From: Artocarpus heterophyllus
Lineage: Eukaryota; Streptophyta; Magnoliopsida; Rosales; Moraceae
Assembly: GCA_025403435.1 (NCBI GenBank)
Contig: CM046342.1
Span: forward strand, 18,561,596-18,625,595
Reading direction: 5' to 3'
Length of the DNA stretch: 64,000 nucleotides
How positions within the stretch are numbered: position 1 is the first letter of the stretch; every line of letters begins with the position of its first letter. The notes beneath the pieces are model-generated. The model was not told the origin of the DNA, searched no databases, and saw only the letters and a list, made by a program, of their open reading frames with translations. Shown here one piece after another: positions 48,847 to 60,500 of the stretch. The translations under genes and the position numbers were made by a program.

Positions 48847-49449
48847 TTAGACTTCGGGTTCTACATGATATTTTAAAGATGAGAAATATACAAAAAGGGC
48901 TAAAGAGATAGACGAGTAGGTAATGAAAAGGTAATCCAAAGATTTAAACAAAATCTTGTGCGGATAAGAAAGTATGATAAGGTGATTGATAGTTTACAGA
49001 AAATCTGATTCACTTTTTGAAAAAGATTAGACTCTAATTGTATAACTTTTGACAATTGAGAACAATTCGACAGAAGACCCTCATGACACAACTGTAGACT
49101 TTTTGACAAATATACACCAAGTCTAGAAATTTAATATAAACGACAAATACTGTAGAACTTTTGAAATTTGAGACACAATCTTGAAATATCTGGATAAGCT
49201 TTTCAAAATTCAAACATATTACTGTACCGTATGTGACGTGTCTGATAAGATAATATATTTTATTATATATATATTTAAGAAAATCATAAATTAAATAAGA
49301 TATTAACACTTACTGTATCAATCTAATAATCACAATTATTTCAAACACAAAAGCAAATATTCTGAGTAAAAGAAAAACACAAACTGTTGAACATCAGCTA
49401 AAACTGCTTCAAATAAGTAAAGACTAAATAACCTTTATAGAGCGATGAC
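48847..49449 (-). other. Spacer between the two captured ORFs
   Basis: 603 bp, AT-rich. Short ORFs here show no recognisable features. Confidence 0.5.
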
Positions 49450-49971
49450 TTATTCCCCATCCAGTTTTCTTATGGCTTGGCAAACAGGATCTAGAAATAC
49501 CATATTCCTGAGGCGTTGTCTTTCTGTATAAAATTTAGGCCAGAGTTTAAAAATAGCTCCTTGAACATATCCACTAGGGTGACCGTGGAGAGGAGGATGG
49601 ATGCTATCCAAGTTCTCCTTTGAAAGTCCATCCCTACAAAACCTTATTTTATCCTCTCTATTCGTAGACATATAACCAGGTGAAGTACATTTATCGTTAC
49701 AATTTTGTCTTCCACATTTGTTACAAGTGACCACGATGGCACGAGCTCTTCTTTTCATTGCACTTCGACTGGTACCTGTTCCTGGTAAACCGACATCTTG
49801 ACTAAAGTCACTCGGACGGATTTTCCCCTCTATTAACATTCTCACATCACAAGGGATACCAAAACGCATAAGAATCCACAACCGAGTAATTCTAGCCTTG
49901 TATTTCTTTCTGAGAATCTTTTGGGAGAGTAATGGGAAATACTTTCTCAGGTGTTGGTACTTTGGGTCCAT
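49450..49971 (-). CDS. Basic cysteine-rich protein, 173 aa, zinc-finger-like, possibly related to carla-like virus CRPs
   Basis: First ORF of the element's interior, intact and intronless. The N-terminal 30 residues are rich in Lys/Arg. A hydrophobic-basic segment RLWILMRFGIPCDVRMLIEG is at 30-49, then an Arg-rich block KRRAR at 73-77. A Cys cluster C83-x2-C86-x4-C91-x3-C95 is followed by a PGYMS-like turn at 98-102. The order (helix with Gly-x-Pro-x-Asp-Val, basic patch, Cys cluster, Pro-Gly-x-x-Ser) resembles the small cysteine-rich nucleic-acid-binding proteins at the 3' end of carlavirus-type genomes. The Cys spacing is not identical, so this is a hypothesis. The C-terminal 70 residues match nothing I recognise. 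An alternative is a retroelement nucleocapsid-like or plant zinc-finger protein. Confidence 0.55.
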   Translation of the reverse strand: MDPKYQHLRKYFPLLSQKILRKKYKARITRLWILMRFGIPCDVRMLIEGKIRPSDFSQDVGLPGTGTSRSAMKRRARAIVVTCNKCGRQNCNDKCTSPGYMSTNREDKIRFCRDGLSKENLDSIHPPLHGHPSGYVQGAIFKLWPKFYTERQRLRNMVFLDPVCQAIRKLDGE

Positions 49972-51394
49972 GATGAGATGAAAGAAGAGTAAATAGAAAG
50001 GAAAAATTAAGATAGTAAATTGCAGAATCCTAGAATTCCTTCTTCTTTTAGAGAAAAAGAAGAATTTTTAATGAAAAAGAAGAGGATTTGCGATTTAGAG
50101 AGAAAATAACAAATTAAGAGAGAAAAAGTGAACTCGGAGAAATAAGCTCCTATGCACAGTAAACGTATATGTAAACAATAATTAAACCACTGTATATGAC
50201 ACGTATAGAGACCACGTGGGAGAGACAGTGTGAATCAAACTGATTTAAGATTTGAACTAGGCCCAAATGTTCTAAGTTGAAAATGGTCAGGTTGTTTCGG
50301 GCCTTAACACATTTAGAACGAGTTAAATAACAAACATAAAATTGAAAACCAATTCGTATGAATCTTAAACCCAATTCAAAGCCCACTATAGATAAAGTTA
50401 ACTATAAACAACAAATCTAATTTAACGACAACAAGGATCTTCCTGAATGATATTTAAAATCATTTCATAACAACACAATCTTCCAGCAACTCAAATAATT
50501 TTGTTTTAATCAAAACCTTATTGAACAATACATACACCCATATGTTATTCATAATACTTAACATCTATCAATGGATTCATCATCATTACTACCAAGGGTT
50601 TAGAATGCGACTAACCTTGAAATCAATACGATTTACGTCTTCCAACGTAGACCATATCAATGAACAAAGACACTTGATGTTACTACTTAAGAACATCTAC
50701 AATCCCCACAATTCTACTTATACAATATATAATTTCCTCATATAACGAAACCTTAGGTAACCAAAAGATTCACTGATACACTTAAATACAATGTACGTAA
50801 CAAAATATTCCAATTTTGAGATTCATGCATTCTAGACTTTACACAGTCTCAACAGACCAAAAGTCTAACATTTATCTCTCTCAAGATTCAATACCATGAT
50901 TCCCAACTTATATCATATTCCTCAAATATATAGAACTTTTAAGAAAAGACATTGATACTTATGTGCTCCATCGAATCCACACATAATCATTACTTAGGTT
51001 TGAATCAATTATGAAAAATTTGGCATATCTATGTCAAACTTTAAAATCAATAAATCAAGCCTTATATTTCTTATTGTTTTTCACGAGACAAAAGGCTCTT
51101 AAATCCTCGTATCTATACGAATTTCTCATCGTTTATACGAATTAAATATGCTTATAGATCCAAATATTATACGAATCTCTCATAAGCATTCTACTTATAA
51201 ACTCATTCCATATAATTATCATTCCCTTATAACTATTAATACTTTCCATTCTATGGCCTTTCCATGTTACATCCTTTTAGACTGTATAAATCAATGTGAA
51301 GGTTCATTTTGATGATGACAATGAAAATTCAGCTTCAAAACCATCTCAAAAATATATTTTTTAAAGTGGTGCTACACTCCCTAGGTTAACCGAA
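49972..51394 (-). other. Untranslated leader of the LOG-bearing element
   Basis: 1.4 kb between the primer site and the first ORF, AT-rich, with no supported coding. Short CT/GA-rich tracts lie just upstream of the ORF start (49980-50130). Confidence 0.55.
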
Positions 51395-51411
51395 CCTAGG
51401 CTCTGATACCA
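51395..51411 (-). other. Primer binding site of the LOG-bearing element, initiator Met tRNA
   Basis: Minus strand TGGTATCAGAGCCTAGG, 7 bases from the LTR end. It proves that 51419-53812 is the 5' LTR. Confidence 0.85.
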
Positions 51412-52868
51412 AAAATTCTGTAACGCCCCTATATGGGGGTTAACAGTTTTTAATGAGATAAAATAAAAATAAATAATAAAAGTAAAACCTTAAAAATAAA
51501 ATTTGCCCGGGACTTAAATGAAAACTCTCAACTCAAAAATAAAAATATAAACGACAAATAAACCACAGTTTAATGTAGCACCTTAAATTTAATAAAATAA
51601 AATGTTGTCATCATCATTTTAACCCTCAACACATTGTAATACAGTCACAGAAAGTAACAATTGATGCTTACATTATCATGAAGAACATTCTCAACAATTG
51701 AAGCAGTCCCAATGTAATATAGTTACATCACTTCCTCAACTATATTTCTCGTAGCCACCTCACACTTAGTGAGTCCTGAAAAGATATAAACATAAGGGAA
51801 TGAGCGACACTATGCTCAGTAGAGAAAGCCATTACTCACATTTAGGTTTTTATCATTACCACATTAAAATCTGCATGGTTAGTAAGTCACATCATATTCC
51901 AGATTATGAGGTTTATTATGATCACATCTTATGGATACCGTAGTTAATCATTACCAAGTGTCATAATTACACATGTATACAAATATTACCAATCATCATT
52001 GTTCCTAGGTATCCATGTTAAATTGAGTATCACTCAACTCATCGAAACCCAAATGGGCGCACTTGATCACCCTATAAACATTCCAAGGGTGTTCCGGTGA
52101 GGGGACATCAAGCCCCGAGTCCTCACCAAATCGATTCCTGTACAGTGTGTTCTGGGACTTTCAACCCAAGGAAGCGTCATCGCCTTCCCCCTATTTTACC
52201 TTTTAGGGTATTCATGCCCAAGGACGTAACCGTCGCCCTCTTCATGTCTCACAATTTCTCTATATTAAATCATTATTAATAGAGTCAGTTTTCCTAACCA
52301 TGCTTCTCAATTTATAACATGTGTCAATTCATTATGTTCCTCGCCGTACAATACAAGACGAGTCCATGTCATAGTTTCATATGTGATACTCATATAATAT
52401 CAGTTCAACATAGATATATATATATTGCGGCAAAACAATCAATTTTAATTCTATAAAAACCTCACAAAAATGAGTAATAGAATCCCTACCTTTCAAGCTT
52501 ATCAACAGTCTCTTAATCCTGGAATCAATTAACGTTAGCTCCATACTCCCTTGATCTTGAACTCCAAGCAAAACATATCTAGTTGTATCTCGCTGTATCT
52601 ACGAAGCATCCTCTGTAGTGCTCCTCGAGTGACTATGAATGGCTAGGAATGCTTCCTGGAGATCATACATTCTTGAAAACGTCATTCTGGACTCCGATAC
52701 TGCTATTTGAATCGCCTCGATTCGCGTGCAGTTGGTACCGGATGATTTTCATCGGAGTGAAATTTGCTCAAACGGAGGTCACCATTGCATCCAGAGCATC
52801 GAAACGAGTCAGGAGGCGGTCTCGGATCTTCGATCGGAGGTCCGGATCACAAAATTTCAATTTAGCCT

Positions 52869-52934
52869 TTGACTGGCCATTGACCGGCGTTGACCACCGT
52901 TGACCGGCGTTGACCGACTTTGACCGTCGTTGAC
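52869..52934. promoter_or_regulatory. Seven TTGAC cores at near-10-bp spacing (5' LTR copy)
   Basis: TTGAC begins at 52869, 52880, 52890, 52900, 52910, 52920 and 52930. The units are variants of TTGACCGGCG. One helical turn per site would place all cores on one face of the DNA. WRKY binding is inferred from the W-box consensus only. Confidence 0.55.
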
Positions 52935-53746
52935 CGGCGTCAATCGGGGTCCGTTGGCAGCTGGGCTCGGGCCTACCCCCCCTAAATCGACCCTTCTGAG
53001 TCCAATGGCGGGGTCAATTTCACCCAATTCTGCCTCTAACATAGCGGGTCGTGAAGTACAACGTCGGTAGAAATGGATGAGCTCCGATCTTGATTCTCCG
53101 ACGATGGAAACCTGAAATTGGCTGAGGGCTTTTACTACCCATCCTCCTATGAGCATTTCCCCTCATCCAATTTGAAGAAACGTGGCTGGGAAGAGCCAAA
53201 ACGGAGGCTCCCGCGGCGGTTGATGGCGGCGTTGGCCGTTCTCCGGCGAAACCGGCTCCTTCCGTGCAATTGATCGAAGGGTTTTACTCCCCTTGATCCT
53301 CTGAACTCATTGGGAGGGGTGGTGTCAGTCACCTCCTCCGGCAAGGCGGAGTTCCACCATGGGGGCGGCGGTGCACGGTGGCAATAGGCGGGCAGAGCAA
53401 TCCGGCGGTTGTTGAGCTGCCACCAAGGGTGGGTTTTGTTCCTCTCATCACGGTGGTCGTGTAGGAACAAGAATCACGTCGATCGGACGTCGGACGGCGA
53501 AGATATCTCGTCGGAAAGAAATGGGTTTTGCCGCCACTTTGGGCGGCGCGTGTGGTCTCCTCCGGCGGCACTTTGGGCGGCGCGGTACCTCGTTGGACTC
53601 AGCTCGTCGAGAGCTTTCCATTGGTGCGGGAGTTGTCGAAAACGGATGCTGAAATCTCAAACGATCTTTGAGGAGAGAGAGAGAATTTTTTAGAGAGAGA
53701 AAGTAGAGAGAGAGAGTTTCAAATTATGAGAGATTTTCTGATTTTT

Positions 53747-53758
53747 TTTATATATATA
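53747..53758 (-). promoter_or_regulatory. Probable TATA box of the LOG-bearing element
   Basis: Minus-strand TATATATATAAA lies 54 bases inside the 5' LTR. CTCTCTCT-rich sequence about 30-80 bases downstream fits a plant transcription start. If so, U3 is extremely short and nearly the whole LTR is transcribed. Confidence 0.5.
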
Positions 53759-53817
53759 CTAGGTAATTAATCTAATTACCTTAATACCCTTAGGAGAATA
53801 ACGGGTGTCACAGAATA

Positions 53818-54005
53818 GCAAAGAAGATCAGTTGGTTGAGGCTCTTCTAGAACGTTATTTCTCTTCACAGATTGCGGGAGGTTCTTCAGCATACAAAGGT
53901 TAGTAAGATCTGGTTAATTTATGCATATAGCATGTCAAACTTGTGTTTTGAAAATTACTCTGATGAAAAAATTTTAAAATTCCGCTGCGCACTGTTTTTC
54001 CAACA
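53818..54005 (+). repeat. 3' LTR of copy C, last part
   Basis: Resumes at GCAAAGAAGATCAG and ends TGTTTTTCCAACA, followed by the target duplication TTATT (54006-54010). Confidence 0.9.
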
Positions 54006-54547
54006 TTATTGAGCTTTATGAAAGACACTTTTGAAGTTGAGGCAATCTCCTTTAAACTTTACATGTAATTTGTCGATCTAGCAGGATGCATCTTATCCAA
54101 CCTTTGTAGTCGTAATGTTTAGTGACGTATCAAGTATCCATTGGGCTTGTTAGAGCTTATACGCATAGGCCGCCCCTTTGTGAAAAACTTAGCCCATGTT
54201 GGTTATCCCTTAAAAAAGTAATCGACAAGAGTTGAGTGGACTCTAAGAGGTAGAGGTGACTCCATAAGATAAAATCATTTTCGAGAAAAGGAGGCGACTA
54301 TGTGGTTAGTTGGATTTCGATAGCATGGTTGCCTAGTAAGGTTGTCATAACTCCTTATTGGGTCTTACCATTTGGCTCACACTTGATGTGAGCTCAATGG
54401 GTGTCCTGATTGATTGCGATAGCCACCTCATGACTACTGTGTAAGGACATGCCAAAACAGAGGACACGACTGCATTTTATATTGGCTCCTAGTCTGAGGC
54501 CTTGCCTAGACGTAGTGCCTCCAGGGGTGATCAGTCTCCGTTGTGTT
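54006..54547. other. Tat-type element segment between two insertions
   Basis: Part of the non-coding region after pol. It continues leftward to 24508 and rightward to 57149 once the insertions are removed. No gene seen. Confidence 0.6.
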
Positions 54548-56730
54548 TGTAACGCCCCCTCACGGGACGTCACAGTTACCGTCTCATAGCATGTATTATT
54601 TATGGTAAAACATAATTCTTTTATAGAATTTGAATAATCAAAGTAATATAAAAAGCTTAATTTTTTTTAAAAAAAAACAAGACTTATTAATGAAATCAAA
54701 TAGCTTCATCTAAAAATAAAAATATAGTTGCAACATTATCAAAAACATTAAACTTAATAAAATATCTTAAAACTTGCAAAATCTCATAAAATAATTAAAA
54801 AACTAAAATCTGCGAAATTGTAAATAATTGAATAAAAGTTAAATCATCATTAACACAGGATGCGTCACTCCGATATTCCGTTTCTGCCACCACGCACACA
54901 CCCACACCTAGCTCCTCCATCCTCATACCTAACTCCTGTTCCTAGCTGCAATATGAGAAACATCTAGTAAGCATAATGCTTAGTAAGTACACCTTAACTC
55001 TCACAAAACCTTGTCATCAATTAACAAAGTTTAATAAAATAAATTCATCATTAAATAAATATATTTCTTTTTAAAATATTATATATAGTAATACTTCAAA
55101 ATATCATATAGTAGGGCCCTGGCGTTGTACCGTCATCGTCATAGCACGCTAGCCACGAAAAGAGTGAGGTATCGACTCCCAAACCAACCATGACAAAGAT
55201 GAAGCGACTGCTCACCGGCCGGTCCGCTCACCAAACCCCATCATCACCATCAATCCATCAAATGTACAACGCCTTTTTAAAACATCAAAATAATAATATA
55301 GATAATACATATATATAGGTTTTCATAAAAAGTTTTTCATCAATAGAAAAATGAGGTAAAAATAACATCATCTTTCATCGTTTTCCATCAATTTCCTCAT
55401 TATTAAAAATCCTCATCTTCAAACGTCTTCATAACATATCATCAACATCAATCTTTTTAATTTTGAACAATCATATTGCAGGTGAGAGATGTACTTACCT
55501 GATCTCTAGACTTACTCAACCTTTAATGGTAGGTGTCACGACGATTCGGGTCTTCGGTGTGCTCGCTTCTTGAAGAGTTCATGCCAAACATTCATATTGA
55601 CCATAAGTCACTAAAAATACTATTAGCAACATATAAACATCTCATACTATCATTAAACATCACTTTATCACGCAATAATATCAAGAAGCACAAGATCACA
55701 ATTTATGAACCTAGGGCATAATTCCCAAAAGTAGGCAGAATGACCTTTATTCACTTAAAAATTCATAATAATTTCATCTTATCTCCAAATCAGTTAAATC
55801 CAATGGCATTAGAAACTAGACTAAAAAAAAAAAGAATTTGATATATTACATGCATATTTTGACAATAATTTGCATGAAGAAAAAGCTCTCGAAAATCAGT
55901 CTAAATTTCAGGTCCGTGTAAACTGCACAACTTTCAAGGTCAACTTCAAAAAATCATAACTGTTTAAAGAAAAACCCGATTCAAACGATTCAAAAGAAAA
56001 ATGAAAGCTTAAGATGTCTAGTATTTGGGGAAAATATAAGAAAAATATAAACACTGCAATACGAAATCAAAAATTATTAAAATACGACGGCTGTTGGGTG
56101 TTTATATGAAAAGTAGGCATAAGGAATCAAAAATTTAAATACCAATCCATAACCTAATAAAACCTCAATTAAAATAGTAAACACATAATTAACATGATGC
56201 TAATTGATAATAAAACATACCTATAAAGATCTATATAGAAAAAAATATGAAAATCCATGATGTCCTTAATCTAGGGTTTAATGAGAAGTTAATCAAAACC
56301 ACTAACATCAATTCTTTTCAATCACCAATGGACATGAAAAATATATGATAAGAGAATCTATATGATGATAATAATAATTCTAATACAAACATAATAAACA
56401 AAAACATCAAACAAACATATTAAATAATTGATACACTTATCAAGATGAATGAAATTAGAAAGATTAGAAATCTTGATAAAGCCAAAGAAAACCAAGCATA
56501 AAGCCAATCAATGAGGAAGGAATGAAGTGTGAGCCTAGGATTTTTAATAGGAGGTCTTTATATAGTTTTTATGTGGAGACTAAAACCCTAATCCTACTCT
56601 AATTCAATTTCTTTTTTTTTTTTTTTCACATGTAACACTTTTCTTTTCTTTTCACATGTAACACTTTTTTTTTCCTTTCCTATTTATGGCAATACTTTGC
56701 CGCAAGCTATAGGCCCAAGGCCTTCCATTC

Positions 56731-56779
<49 letters not shown>

Positions 56780-57143
56780 TAAGTGCACACGTGTAACTAT
56801 ATATTAATATAGTGATAAATATATTTTTACTTATAAATATTAATATATATACATATAATAAAAAAAATAATAAATCATATACTATAACAAATAAACCAAA
56901 ATTCATATTAATTTCTTCTTATCATATTTCATTTAATTAAATAAAACAAAATGCGTTATCACATCATTAATTCATAAATAATCATAATCCCTACATAATT
57001 AGCATGAACTTTTTCCTAACACATCAAACCCTTTATCGCTGTCACCTACAATATCACTAAATAGCATATTAGTAAAATATCACTGTCGTCAATTCTAACG
57101 TCAGATTTTCTATTTGCCATTAACAGAAATTTTGGGTGTTACA
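54548..57143 (-). mobile_element. Solo LTR of a Gypsy-like element
   Basis: 2596 bp from TGTAACGCCCCCTCACGGG to TTTTGGGTGTTACA, flanked by perfect duplications GTGTT (54543-54547 and 57144-57148). No primer site, interior or second LTR, so it is a recombination relic. Its ends resemble those of the LOG-bearing element (TGTAACGCCCC...GGGTGT[TC]ACA), suggesting a related family in the same orientation. A TATA-like minus-strand box (TATATAAAG) is at about 56560. Confidence 0.85.
56731..56776. repeat. AT dinucleotide microsatellite
   Basis: About 22 uninterrupted AT repeats inside the solo LTR. Confidence 0.95.
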
Positions 57144-57148
57144 GTGTT

Positions 57149-57587
57149 TGCATCAAGATATTGATCGCTTTTGCTATCCCGAGGGGTGACACGAGTTGTG
57201 CAAAGTAGTCGTGTGCCTTACAGCTTATGACTTATGGTTCTCACATGATTCACAACGCATCTAATAAGATGAGCTTAAGCCATGCAACTAGTGTCTTAGA
57301 GATCTTGAGTTTGCAACGCATGTATGGGGGGACATAGGATTTTAACCAGGAGGGACTAAACTCGTTTATAGTAACACGAGCTACCTACATACCCATAGGT
57401 AAGGATCAAGTCCGAGCATAATTTGATTATTACAACCTTATATTCTCTACATCAACTTCTAAGTAATGGTAAATAAACTCAGGACTAAAATAAAACCTAT
57501 TGAAAAAATGAAAGCAAGGCAATGCAAAATGAAAAAGAAAAAACAAACTCTTAAAGATGATGTAGTCTCGGACTACAATAGGCATCT
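57149..57587. other. Tat-type element, non-coding region just after pol
   Basis: No ORF or motif recognised. It joins 54547 when the solo LTR is removed. Confidence 0.55.
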
Positions 57588-60500
57588 TCATATGTAGTAC
57601 TTACTTAAGTGCAAAACATTCCAAGGTCGAGGTATTGGAACACCATCAAAGTATTCTAGCTTATAAATTCCAAGATTCACCACTTTAGTTACTCAATAAT
57701 GTCCTTCTTGGTTTGTCAAGCTTCCCAATCCCACATTCTTGTGTGTTCTGGAAAACTTTTCTCAACACTAGGTCAACTTGTTTGAAGTGGCAAACCTTCA
57801 CCTTTGAGTTATAGTATGTGGTAATAGCTTGCTGGTAGCAAGCCAATCGTAGCAAAGCTCTATCCCTCTTCTCCTCAAACAAGTCAAGGTTATCAGCGAG
57901 TCCTTAGTCATTTACTGATTCATTTGACTAGGCAAGCTCTATTCTAAGGTTAAGCATCCCAATCTCAACAGGAATGATAGCTTGAGTTTCATACACCAGG
58001 GAGAAAGGTGACTCTTCCGTCGCCTTCCTTGGAGTTATTTTGTAGGCCCATAGCACTCTTGGTATCTCATCTGCCTATCTCCCTTTATAGCTATCGAGCT
58101 TTTTCTTCAAATTATTTATGATTGTCTTGTTTGTCACCTCCGTTTGTTTGTTGCCTTGAGGGTACCTCAGTATAGAGTAACTAAGTGTTGTTATCCATCG
58201 ATCGTAGAACCTCTGAAATTTCTCAGCCGAAAATTGAGTTCCATTATATGTAACTATCTCCTAGGGAAGGCCAAACCTACAGATAATATTCTTATAGATG
58301 AAATTCTCAACGTTGCTCTCCTTGACTTGTGCAAACACCTCTACTTCAACCCGCTTTGAGTGGTAGTTGGTGACTGCTAAGAGAAACTTCCTTTTCTCAG
58401 AGGCAAGGGGTACTGGACCGACAATATCCATGGCATTCTTCATAAATGGGTATAGGCTACTCACTAATGAGAGCTGTTCACCCGGTTGATCGCTAACAAC
58501 TATGGCAATTTGGAGCATGATCTTCTAAGTCTACCAGCATGGTTGGCCAATAAAAACCTTGCTTGAGGGCATTTTAAATAAATGCACGCTCGCTAGAGTG
58601 ATTGCCACATTCTTCTTCATGTATCTCCCTTATGACGTAATTCACTTCCTTTGGATCAAGACAACATAAATAAGGCCTGGAGTGGGAGTGATAATACAAA
58701 TTTTTGTTGATGAGAGTAAACCAAGCCCCTTAAAGCCTTAGCATCCTGGCTTCATGCTTGTCACCCAACAGCTCTCCATGCTCGAGATACCAGATTATTG
58801 GCATCATTTATGTCAGCTACTCCTTGGGGAGTCATTTCCTCTATACATGGCCGTTCTAGATAGGCAACTAGAATCATCTGCTTTAGATAGGAATTAGTAG
58901 CCAAGCCAAGGTTGGCTAAAGCATCTGCTTACGTGTTGGGTTCCCTTAGTACCTGCTCTATAATGAACTTTCAAATTTAGTCCTTAGGCTATTAAGAACG
59001 TTTAGTTAGGCTTCTATCTTCAAGCCCTATGCTATGTACTTCCCTTGGATCTGATTTATAACCAACTGGGAATCACTCATCACCTTTAGCCTTCTTACTG
59101 CGAATCGAAGGTTAACAACCGTAGCCTCATACTCCGTTTTATTATTAAATGCCTTGAAATCAAGGCCAAAAAATTGCTTAACCACCTCCCTAGTAAGGGA
59201 CTCAAGGTAGATCTTGACACCACTACCCCTCATGTTAAAGGAGCCATTCACTTAGAGTATGCATTCATCATTTCAAGTCACTCTAGAGAAAGGCTGCAGC
59301 TTTTACGCTCATTTCAACTATGAAGTCTGCAAGTACCTATAACTTTAGGGTTGTCCTCTTCTTGAAGATTAAGTCAAACTCTTCCAACTCAATTGCCCAT
59401 TTCATGAGTCAACTCGAGACCTCCAGTCTTTGTAGGATTGTACAAAGTGGGAAAGCAATCATTACATTGATGGAATGACCTTGAAAATAAGGTCATAGCT
59501 TCCTTGCTACATCAATCAAGTTGTAGGCGAGCTTCTCGATCATCAAGTATCTAGTTTCTATGTCTAATAGGCTCTGACTCACATAGTATACTGGTTGTTG
59601 GCTATAGTGTCTTTCCTTTTTCCCTAACAAGAGCCAAGCTAATAGTCATGGTAGACACCGCAAGACATATAAGCAATGGTTCATGGTCCTTCAGTTTGTC
59701 TAAAATAGGTAGAGTTATCAGGAACCTAATTTACTCCTAGAAGGCTAGCTGCTTCACACTTCTCATCCTATTCAAATGTCTTGTTTCCTTTTAGGAGGTT
59801 GAAGAAGGGGAGACACCTATCAAATGATCTAGGAATAAATTATCTGAGTGTAGCCACTGTGCTTGCTAGATTTTGAACATCTCATTTTCTCCTTAGTGAG
59901 GGTATGTTCAAGAATACTCTTATCTATTAGAGTTTTCCTCGATCCCTCGTTTAGTGACAAGGCACCCAAGGAACTTACCCGAGCCAACTCCAAAGGAACA
60001 TTTGGTAGGGTTTAGTCACATCTGGTATCTTCGAAGCAACTAGAAGCAATCTTCTAAGCATGAGATGTGATCTTCAACACTCAATGACTTGATGACCATG
60101 TTGTCAATGTAAACTTCCATTATCTTATCGAGCAAATTTGTGAACATCTTATCGACTAGCTGTTGATATGTTGCACCTATGTCCTTCAAGCCAAATGTAA
60201 TGAACTTATAGCAATAGGTCCCTCACTCGGTAACAAAAGCTTTTTTTTTCTCGGTCTTTTGGGTGCATAAGAATCTAGCCGTAACTAGAGAAAGCATCCA
60301 AGAAAGTAAGTAACAGATGCCTAGCTGTGGCATCTAATCTATATGTAGCAAAAGGGAAGCTATTCTTTGGACATGGCTTGTTCAAGTCTTTGAAGTCGAT
60401 ATAGACTCGCCGCTTCCCATTCTTGTTCTTTATAACGACTATGTTTGCTAGCCAATTTGGGTATTGAACCTCTCTATGAACTTGCTTTAAGTAGTCACCT

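Larger units (their letters stand above)
44835..53812 (-). mobile_element. Non-autonomous Gypsy-like LTR element carrying a LOG gene and a cysteine-rich ORF
   Basis: An 8978-bp insertion in the 3' LTR of copy C, flanked by perfect 5-bp duplications GAATA (44830-44834 and 53813-53817). It has long terminal repeats (44835-47212 and 51419-53812), a minus-strand primer site (51395-51411) and a minus-strand purine tract next to the other LTR (47213-47230), so it reads right to left. The segment before that tract, ending in GAGGACGAAATTTC, is typical of plant Gypsy elements, perhaps Tekay-like. The 4206-bp interior has no gag, protease, RT or integrase. It encodes two sense ORFs instead. It must have relied on enzymes from another element. 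Confidence 0.9.
51419..53812 (-). repeat. 5' LTR of the LOG-bearing element
   Basis: 2394 bp, the partner of 44835-47212. Ends are TG...CA in both readings. Two small insertions (extra TA near 52425 and a GA-rich insert near 53700) account for most of the length difference. Confidence 0.93.
24509..54005 (+). mobile_element. Ty1/Copia retrotransposon, copy C, split by two later insertions
   Basis: Own sequence is 24509-24868, 35462-44834 and 53818-54005, plus the duplicated target bases. The 5' LTR is interrupted by copy B and the 3' LTR by the LOG-bearing element. Both interruptions have perfect 5-bp target duplications, and the whole element is bounded by TTATT on both sides. Removing the insertions gives LTRs of about 2032 and 2006 bp. 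Confidence 0.93.
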
